From Bacteroidota bacterium (GTDB lineage: Bacteria; Bacteroidota; Bacteroidia; B-17B0; Aurantibacillaceae): 12,629 bases of DNA. Under the pieces are notes generated by a model that did not search any database, was not told the DNA's origin, and worked only from the letters and a program-made list of their open reading frames with translations. How positions within the stretch are numbered: position 1 is the first letter of the stretch; each line of letters starts with the position of its first letter. Location: contig JANYBY010000408.1 in the NCBI GenBank assembly GCA_025360565.1, positions 1 to 12,629 on the forward strand. The letters run 5' to 3'. Shown here one piece after another: positions 7,613-12,629 of this stretch. A program made the translations under genes and the position numbers.

Positions 7613-7642
7613 TTGCGATCCGCCTTTTCGGCGGAGAAGCAA
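7613..7642. repeat. GC-rich hairpin (TTGC-TCCGCC / GGCGGA-GCAA)
   Basis: Perfect 6-bp stem TCCGCC (7619-7624) and GGCGGA (7630-7635) around a TTTTC loop, extended by TTGC (7613-7616) and GCAA (7639-7642) across small bulges. The flanks, CTTTGCGA and GAAGCAATCTTTTT, resemble the ends of a repeat that I recall as common in many bacterial genomes (CTTTGCGA...GAAGCAATC). A T-run starts 10 bases past the main stem, so it could also end transcription of the amidohydrolase gene, though it is not a classical terminator. Confidence 0.45.
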
Positions 7643-7761
7643 TCTTTTTCCAAACACAAATATCCGAAAGTTACTTCGAAGAATTGCCAAAATTAAATTA
7701 AATTAAAATAACTATCTTTATATTATACCATCTAAATGTCCGGCGAAATTGTGTAAATTAC

Positions 7762-8724
7762 ATGAAGAAAAAAATTACGTTTTATTTAGTATTACTATTT
7801 ATTTTTTCTAAAAAATTAAATAGCCAGGCAACATTTTGGTTTGAAAGTTTTGGAACTGGTTGTAGTCAAGGTCTTTTAGCAAACGGTACTCCTGCTACAT
7901 TTACAAATGGTGCATGGGGTGTCACCTCGATAAGCTTTCCGCCAGGTAATGGACCATTGGATAATAATTGGTTTATAAGTGCAACAGAGGCTGGCAAAAC
8001 GGTTGGATCTTGTGGAGAGGGGTGTCTTACAAATGCCGGTTTAACTAACAGAACTCTGCATATTAGTAATGGTTTTGGAGGCCCTAATACCGATACCAAT
8101 GCGGTTTATTTAGCTTCTGGAAATTCAAGTACTAATAAAAGAGCGGAATCGAATGTTATTAATTGCAGTCTTCACAATAACATTGTTTTTTCATTTAAAT
8201 ATTTGGCCAGTAACAGCGTTTCTGACTTTGGAGAAAGCTTGTATTTTGATGGAACGAGCTGGTCGTCTTTAGGAGTTCTTGCAACTTCAATAGGGAGTTG
8301 CTCGCCAAAAGGATTATGGGTTGCTCAAAGTTATACATTGCCTATAAGCGCCGATGGTAACCCTAATGTGAGAATTGGTTTTCGCTGGCAAAATAGTTCT
8401 GTAGGTTCTACAACAACTTCTGTCGCAATTGATGACATTACATTGGCGGCACCACAGGTTACAACTGGCATTAATTCTATAAATTTAAGCAGGTTAAATG
8501 TAAAATTATTTCCAAATCCGGTAAATGATATACTTATTATTGAATTTGAAAAAAATAATATAGATCAAATAACCATTTCAAATATTTTAGGGCAAGCCCT
8601 TTTTGTTTTAAATGATCCTTTATCAAAACAAGAAATAGATTTAAGTTCTTTTTCAAGAGGTATTTATTTTATTACCCTCCAAAATGGATCGATGAGAAAG
8701 GTTTTTAAGATTGTAAAAGAATAA
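7762..8724 (+). CDS. T9SS-exported protein with type A C-terminal sorting domain
   Basis: 320 residues. Signal peptide 1-22 (MKKK start, LVLLFIF core, cut near NSQ/A). Residues about 23-230 form a Gly/Ser/Asn-rich beta-sandwich-like region; FWFESFG near the start, the W-F-I-S segment at 70-73, and VAIDDITL at its end resemble MAM/choice-of-anchor-J-like jelly-roll domains, but I hold this loosely. Five cysteines (34, 84, 88, 135, 180) could form disulfides. Residues about 245-320 are a T9SS type A sorting domain: LFPNPVNDILIIEF, TISNILGQ, SSFSRGIYFITLQNG, then the basic KVFKIVKE end. The product should cross the inner membrane by Sec, the outer membrane by T9SS, and then be anchored or released. 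No catalytic residues are recognised. A weak -7-like TATCTTTA lies at 7713-7720. It appears to be transcribed alone, between repeat-bearing gaps. Confidence 0.9.
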   Translation: MKKKITFYLVLLFIFSKKLNSQATFWFESFGTGCSQGLLANGTPATFTNGAWGVTSISFPPGNGPLDNNWFISATEAGKTVGSCGEGCLTNAGLTNRTLHISNGFGGPNTDTNAVYLASGNSSTNKRAESNVINCSLHNNIVFSFKYLASNSVSDFGESLYFDGTSWSSLGVLATSIGSCSPKGLWVAQSYTLPISADGNPNVRIGFRWQNSSVGSTTTSVAIDDITLAAPQVTTGINSINLSRLNVKLFPNPVNDILIIEFEKNNIDQITISNILGQALFVLNDPLSKQEIDLSSFSRGIYFITLQNGSMRKVFKIVKE

Positions 8725-8808
8725 TTTTTTATCTCACGTTCCGCTATCCCGATCACCAAATGGATGCAATTATAGAGCTTACTTTTTGCTTGGCGAAATA
8801 ACGAATTA

Positions 8809-8895
8809 ATAGAACGCAGATGAGGCGGATCGTTATGATTGAAGCGGATAAAAATCATTTTTATCATATTGAATCTGTGGTATCAGCGTTCCATT
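8809..8895. repeat. Palindromic repeat, copy 1
   Basis: Terminal arms AATAGAACGCAGAT- (from 8808/8809 to 8821) and ATCAGCGTTCCATT (8882-8895) are inverted with two mismatches. The centre is a perfect GATAAAAA (8847-8854) / TTTTTATC (8858-8865) hairpin with a TCA loop. It shares the 18-base core AAAAATCATTTTTATCAT (8850-8867) with copy 2. The GAACGCAGAT...ATCTGCGTTC layout is one I associate with interspersed Bacteroidota palindromes. The preceding 8725-8807 holds nothing I recognise. Confidence 0.6.
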
Positions 8896-8933
8896 CTTAG
8901 GAACTTTATTTTTGCATGAGGATAGGGAGGATT

Positions 8934-9013
8934 GATAGAATGCAGATCGTAATAATTGCCTCGAATAAAAAATCATTTTTATCATGTTAGATTAGCGTCA
9001 TCTGCGTTCTATC
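8934..9013. repeat. Palindromic repeat, copy 2
   Basis: Arms GATAGAATGCAGAT (8934-8947) and ATCTGCGTTCTATC (9000-9013) are inverted with 13 of 14 matching. The core AAAAATCATTTTTATCAT (8968-8985) is identical to that of copy 1, while the sequence between arm and core differs. The right arm ends three bases beyond the TGA of the EEP gene, so a transcript of that gene would carry this hairpin at its 3' end, as would a read-through transcript from the T9SS gene. Confidence 0.6.
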
Positions 9014-9015
9014 CC

Positions 9016-10092
9016 TCAGGGCTTTTTCTTCCTTAAATCTTCTTTTGCTATTGTAACAAAAACAGGGAAGTGATCGCTGTAACCCGCAGTATATTCGGCA
9101 CCGCTGTATGTTCTGAAAGGATAACCTTTAAAATTTCCGAAATCACTTTTTAAAAATGGTTTATTAAAAATTCTTACGTCGTGGTATTGCCAACTTTCAT
9201 ATCCCATAGGTAACCAATTTTTATTCAGTAAGATCTGGTCAAATAAATTCCAACTATCCTGCCACGCCAATGTTCCTGTTCCTTCTTTAAAAGGTTTTTC
9301 CATCGGATTAAAATATTTACTGTTAACGGCAGATGAAATATCGCTGTATGTACCTATAACATCTTTTACGCATACGTTTGTTGGATCATCATTAAAATCG
9401 CCCATAATGGCCACTTTTGCCTTTGGGTCGGCAGTGGTAATACTGTCTGCAATATGCCTTGCCATTTTTGCCGCTACGTTTCTGTTGGGCCTGCTGGCCA
9501 TTTCGCCGCCACGTCGCGATGGCCAATGATTTACCAAAACAGTTAAGGGTTCTCCAACAAGCGATCCGCTCACCACTAAAATGTCGCGCGTTTTGTGCGC
9601 TGAGTCTGTAACTAATGTTACTCGATACGAAACCGCTTTTTTAACTTTAAAATAAACCGGATTATAAATGAACGATGGATCAACACCTCGGGCATCGGGC
9701 CCTTCAATATGTACTATTTGGTAATTACGGCTTTTTAATCGTTTATTATTTACCAGATCCTGCACCACACTTTTATTTTCAATTTCGCACAAACCTAAAA
9801 TTGCCAAACCATCGGGCGTAATATCTGTTGCCATTTGGCTTATAACTTCTGCAAGGTGGTCAATTTTTGTCCAATATCGTTGCCCAGTCCAAGCGTTGGT
9901 ACCGGCCGGTGTAAACTCTTCGTCGTTTTTCCATTGGTCGTTCAAGGTGTCGTATAAATTTTCAACGTTCCAAAAACCAATAGCGGAAATAAAATAGTGT
10001 TTATCTTTTTGTAATTTTTGAGCCTGAACAAAAAAACAACTTATAATAAAAAAATAAAAGATAAGCGATCGTAATGAAATAAATTTTAGCAT
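9016..10092 (-). CDS. Secreted endonuclease/exonuclease/phosphatase (EEP) family enzyme
   Basis: 358 residues from the ATG at 10090-10092. This start gives a normal signal peptide (MLKFISLRSLIFYFF, cut near VQAQ/K). An upstream ATG at 10144-10146 would add 18 residues and an odd, long basic leader, and it sits inside a -7 promoter box, so I prefer the internal start. Catalytic motifs of the EEP fold (DNase I, exonuclease III, sphingomyelinase, phosphatases) are all present: FWNVEN (Asn42), LCEIEN (Glu103), VNHWPSRRGG (His189), GDFNDDP (Asp232, Asn234) and YSDHFP (Asp340, His341). The enzyme should be an active metal-dependent phosphodiesterase or nuclease acting in the periplasm or outside. 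The exact substrate (DNA, nucleotide, phospholipid) is undetermined. It is divergent from the TonB-dependent receptor. Confidence 0.92.
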   Translation of the reverse strand: MLKFISLRSLIFYFFIISCFFVQAQKLQKDKHYFISAIGFWNVENLYDTLNDQWKNDEEFTPAGTNAWTGQRYWTKIDHLAEVISQMATDITPDGLAILGLCEIENKSVVQDLVNNKRLKSRNYQIVHIEGPDARGVDPSFIYNPVYFKVKKAVSYRVTLVTDSAHKTRDILVVSGSLVGEPLTVLVNHWPSRRGGEMASRPNRNVAAKMARHIADSITTADPKAKVAIMGDFNDDPTNVCVKDVIGTYSDISSAVNSKYFNPMEKPFKEGTGTLAWQDSWNLFDQILLNKNWLPMGYESWQYHDVRIFNKPFLKSDFGNFKGYPFRTYSGAEYTAGYSDHFPVFVTIAKEDLRKKKP

Positions 10093-10139
10093 GCCCAAAA
10101 GTAATAAATAAAATTTACGCTGAATTTTAAATTTTAAAA

Positions 10140-10147
10140 CAAACATA
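10140..10147 (-). promoter_or_regulatory. Candidate -7 box (TATGTTTG) for the EEP gene
   Basis: The minus strand reads TATGTTTG, a full TAnnTTTG match, about 48 bp before the preferred ATG at 10092. A start point some 5-7 bases downstream would leave a leader of roughly 40 bases. The box overlaps the alternative ATG at 10146, arguing against that start. The -33 region is only TTTTA-like. A second match, TACTTTTG (10096-10103), lies too close to the ATG. Confidence 0.4.
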
Positions 10148-10218
10148 TTTTATACTTAAAACGGTTTAAAATAATATATTGTTTACAATTATTTAATAAA
10201 GCCCTATATAAATTTACA

Positions 10219-10226
10219 TATATTTG
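10219..10226 (+). promoter_or_regulatory. Candidate -7 box (TATATTTG) for the TonB-dependent receptor
   Basis: TATATTTG is a full match to TAnnTTTG. The -33 region has only TTTA at 10192-10195, 23 bp away. If used, transcription would begin near 10232 and the receptor mRNA would carry a leader of about 205 bases starting with the 10242-10296 structure. The 10148-10218 stretch between the two divergent boxes is AT-rich and could hold shared operators. Tandem AATTAG hexamers start at 10301 and 10311. Confidence 0.4.
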
Positions 10227-10241
10227 CGAGGTTTTTATTGA

Positions 10242-10296
10242 GAAGTGATTATCCTACAGGCAATGCAACGATTCTTGTGCATGCCCAAACCGCTTC
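10242..10296 (+). ncRNA. Candidate structured leader RNA upstream of the TonB receptor
   Basis: Two coaxial stems can be drawn. The outer one is GAAGTG (10242-10247) with CGCTTC (10291-10296), six pairs including one G-U. The inner one is GGCAATGCA (10259-10267) with TGCATGCC (10278-10285), eight pairs with one bulged A and a 10-base loop (10268-10277). Between them is an asymmetric internal loop, 11 bases (10248-10258) on the left and 5 (10286-10290) on the right. This size and shape suits a small riboswitch or regulatory leader, but no known class matches. It lies about 16 bases after the candidate -7 box and about 140 bases before the receptor ATG. A DNA operator or chance structure are alternatives. 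Confidence 0.4.
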
Positions 10297-10437
10297 ATAT
10301 AATTAGGAATAATTAGAATGAAGTTTTTTAAATAACAAATTTCATTCGGAGTTAAAAAGTAATTAAGTTTTAGTTAATTTTTTAACAATAATATATAATA
10401 GAACAAAAAAGTAATAAATTAGTTAAGCGAAAAAAAA

Positions 10438-12629
10438 ATGATCAGAAAATTAATTTGTGCCGCTGTATTATTTGGAGGAAATATTTTTTCTCAAAATGAT
10501 ACTACTGCAGTATTCGATTCGCAGGCCGATAGTACAGGAGGAAAATTCAATACCCCTATTTTCAGCACCAGTGGCGCGGATGCCGACTCGGATATGGACA
10601 ATCAGGACGCATCGGGTTTACTTCAGTCCAGTAAAGATGTATTTACGCAGTTTGCAAGTTTTCAGTTTGGCATTGCCCGTTACCGCATGAGGGGCTATGC
10701 CCAGGAAAATCAATTGGTATTAATAAACGGTATTAATGTAAATAATTTAGAAACAGGAACCAGCAGTTGGAGCAGTTGGGGCGGATTAAATGATGTAACA
10801 CGTTTTACGGAATCGAGATTTGGAAATGGAGCAAATCGTTTAGCATTTTCCGGGGCGGGAGGATATACAAATATAGATTCAAAAGCAAGTTCGTTTAAAA
10901 GAGGAACCCGCATTTCATACGCAAATGCAAACCGTATTTTTACCAATCGCGTTATGATCACGCATTCAACCGGAATGATGAAAAACGGCTGGGCTTTAAC
11001 GTTAAGTGCGAGTACACGACAAGGAAACCAAGTATATGTACCGGGCACCTATATTAGTGCAAATTCTTTTTACGGGGCAATTGATAAAAGATGGAACGAT
11101 AAACACATGACTTCGCTTGTTGCTTTTGTCGCGCCTTCAGAACAAGGCCGTGCTGCTGCAGAACAATTGGAGGCATTTAAATTAGCAGGCACAAATTATT
11201 ACAACAGTTTATGGGGATATCAAAATGGTAAAATAAGGAACGCCTCGGTGGTAAAAACAACAAGGCCAATGGTAATTTTATCTCATGTATTTACAATCAA
11301 CGCTTCTTCAAAACTTACTGCCTCAGCTTTTTTTAATTGGGGCAAATCAAGTATCAGCAGTTTAAATTGGAATAACTCACCTAATCCTCGTCCTGATTAT
11401 TACCGTTACTTGCCAAGTTATAATTATAACCAAATGGAAAATGGAGAAGGCGATGCGCAAGCCGCGCTTTGGACAAACGACGTAAACACTAGACAAATTA
11501 ATTGGGACAGATTAATTGCCATGAACCAGGCTAATTTATATACAGTTCCATCTCAGTCGGGCGCGGTAAATACAACCGAAACCCGTTCACGTTATATTCT
11601 TGAAGACCGTGTGGAGAATTTAAAAAATGGAGGCGTAAATATTATTTATAACACGCGTGTAAAAAATGTTTTTATAAGTGGTGGGCTCAATGCCAATATT
11701 TATAGGAATAACAAGTACAAAGTATTAAACGATCTGTTAGGCGGAGATTTTTGGCTTGATTACGATCAGTTTGCACAAAATCTTGGCGTAGATGGAACGT
11801 ATCAGCAAAATAATATAAGCCAACCTGACAGAAAAGTAAAGCAAGGAGAAAAATACGGATATGATTATACAATGAATGTAAACAAAGGTGAGATTTGGGG
11901 ACAGGCGGAATACAGCTTATCAAAATTTGATCTCTATGGTGGATTAAGTTTATCAAGTAGTCAGATCTGGAGGACAGGAAACGTAGCCAACGGAAAATTT
12001 CCAACCACAAGTAAAGGAGATAGTAAAAAATTAAGTTTTATTAATTACGGTATTAAGGCAGGTGCCACTTTTAAAATTGACGGCAGAAATTTTTTAACCG
12101 CGAATGGAACTTATTTAACAAGACCGCCCGAAGTAAACAATATGTTTGTTTCTCCGCGTGTGCGTAACGATATTGTGAATATAAACAATGATCCTTTGGC
12201 CGATCAAACTCAAAGTAAAGGACCAGGCTCTGAAAGCGTATTAAGTTACGAATTCAGTTATATGGCTAAGTACCCGGGTTTTAAAGCACGCGCCACATAT
12301 TATAATACTACCGTCAAAAATCAGGTTTGGTACCGCACATTCTGGAGCGATGAATTTAATAACAATGTAAATTATATTATGACCGGCGTTGACCAACAGC
12401 ATCAAGGGGTTGAGCTGGGCATTGAAAAAACGTTATTTGCCTCACATACTTTGCAAGGGGTTTTTGGCTACGGCAATTTTTATTATACCAATAACCCTAC
12501 AGCGCAAGCATGGCAGGATAATAACAATACCCAATTGTTTGCCAATAGAACTTCATACATAAAGAATTTTCGAATTGGAGGTACTCCGCAAACCGTTACA
12601 GGATTCGGTTACCGTTACACCGGAAAAAA
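10438..12629 (+). CDS. TonB-dependent outer-membrane receptor (3' end outside window)
   Basis: Open from ATG 10438 to the window end, 730 codons without a stop. Signal peptide 1-19 (MIRKLICAAVLFGGNIFSQ). Residues about 20-57 are Asp/Ser-rich. The plug domain follows: SGLLQSSKDVF (59-69), FGIARYRMRGY (77-87), LVLINGINVNN (93-103), then WSSWGGLNDVTRF (111-123), a set typical of a Bacteroidota TonB-dependent receptor subfamily. The remainder is Asn/Tyr/Gly-rich with alternating aromatics, as in a 22-strand barrel; the C-terminal strands are not in the window. Unlike many relatives it has no CarboxypepD_reg-like domain before the plug, and no obvious TonB box was found. It should import an unknown ligand across the outer membrane using TonB-ExbBD. 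No SusD-like partner is visible inside the window. Divergent from the EEP enzyme gene, with a long structured leader. Confidence 0.9.
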   Translation, partial: MIRKLICAAVLFGGNIFSQNDTTAVFDSQADSTGGKFNTPIFSTSGADADSDMDNQDASGLLQSSKDVFTQFASFQFGIARYRMRGYAQENQLVLINGINVNNLETGTSSWSSWGGLNDVTRFTESRFGNGANRLAFSGAGGYTNIDSKASSFKRGTRISYANANRIFTNRVMITHSTGMMKNGWALTLSASTRQGNQVYVPGTYISANSFYGAIDKRWNDKHMTSLVAFVAPSEQGRAAAEQLEAFKLAGTNYYNSLWGYQNGKIRNASVVKTTRPMVILSHVFTINASSKLTASAFFNWGKSSISSLNWNNSPNPRPDYYRYLPSYNYNQMENGEGDAQAALWTNDVNTRQINWDRLIAMNQANLYTVPSQSGAVNTTETRSRYILEDRVENLKNGGVNIIYNTRVKNVFISGGLNANIYRNNKYKVLNDLLGGDFWLDYDQFAQNLGVDGTYQQNNISQPDRKVKQGEKYGYDYTMNVNKGEIWGQAEYSLSKFDLYGGLSLSSSQIWRTGNVANGKFPTTSKGDSKKLSFINYGIKAGATFKIDGRNFLTANGTYLTRPPEVNNMFVSPRVRNDIVNINNDPLADQTQSKGPGSESVLSYEFSYMAKYPGFKARATYYNTTVKNQVWYRTFWSDEFNNNVNYIMTGVDQQHQGVELGIEKTLFASHTLQGVFGYGNFYYTNNPTAQAWQDNNNTQLFANRTSYIKNFRIGGTPQTVTGFGYRYTGK

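Noticed and set aside
8664..8867. 67-aa minus-strand open frame spanning the T9SS gene end
   Set aside because: It runs through palindrome copy 1 and overlaps the sorting domain on the other strand; no sign of a real protein.
8809..9013. CRISPR array
   Set aside because: Only two diverged palindromic units with different interiors; no regular repeat-spacer pattern and no cas genes.
10144..10146. Upstream ATG as start of the EEP gene
   Set aside because: It would put a long basic stretch before the signal peptide and falls inside a TATGTTTG promoter box; the ATG at 10092 gives a normal signal peptide.
10242..10296. Known riboswitch (cobalamin, TPP, SAM) or small SRP RNA
   Set aside because: None of the conserved core motifs of these RNAs is present, so the element is only listed as an unassigned structure.
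10457..10690. 77-aa plus-strand open frame
   Set aside because: It lies in another frame wholly inside the TonB receptor, whose plug motifs are clear.

Overview
The window looks like chromosomal DNA of a low-GC Bacteroidota bacterium. The evidence is a type IX secretion (T9SS) C-terminal sorting domain, a Bacteroidota-type TonB-dependent receptor, AT-rich intergenic DNA with TAnnTTTG-type -7 boxes instead of clear Shine-Dalgarno sites, and signal peptides ending in Ala-Gln or Ser-Gln. I would not name a genus. No prophage, IS transposase, CRISPR array, rRNA or tRNA gene was found.

Layout. 1-389 (-) is the start of a SixA-type histidine phosphatase cut by the window edge. Divergent from it is a 392-aa DUF2130 protein (464-1642, +: zinc knuckle, long coiled coil, PD-(D/E)XK-like domain). 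It runs into an oppositely oriented Bacteroidota-specific envelope protein (1644-2378, -) with one base between the stops. After a 259-bp intergenic region comes a 1095-aa outer-membrane protein (2638-5925, +). It appears to join a peptidase-MA-like domain that has lost its zinc ligands, a TolB-like propeller and an Omp85/surface-antigen-like barrel. One base later begins a half-length TauE/SafE (TSUP) membrane protein (5927-6289). Next are an M20 amidohydrolase (6390-7586, +) and a T9SS-exported cargo protein (7762-8724, +). Last is a divergent pair: a secreted endonuclease/exonuclease/phosphatase-family enzyme (9016-10092, -) and a TonB-dependent receptor (10438 to the window end, +, incomplete).

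The gaps downstream of 6289 hold degenerate palindromic repeats of at least three kinds: one before the amidohydrolase, a GC-rich hairpin and half-element after it, and a tandem pair of related palindromes between the T9SS cargo and the EEP gene. The gap between the EEP and receptor genes carries divergent -7 boxes and a well-formed 55-nt two-stem structure near the predicted start of the receptor transcript.

How the genes fit together: several products work at the cell envelope (OM barrel fusion, T9SS cargo, TonB receptor, secreted EEP enzyme). The EEP enzyme and TonB receptor could form a degrade-and-import pair for a phosphorylated or nucleic-acid substrate, but this is inferred from position only. 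I see no defence system or biosynthetic cluster. The items most worth a second look are the tripartite OM fusion with its dead protease domain, the receptor leader structure, and the palindromic repeats.
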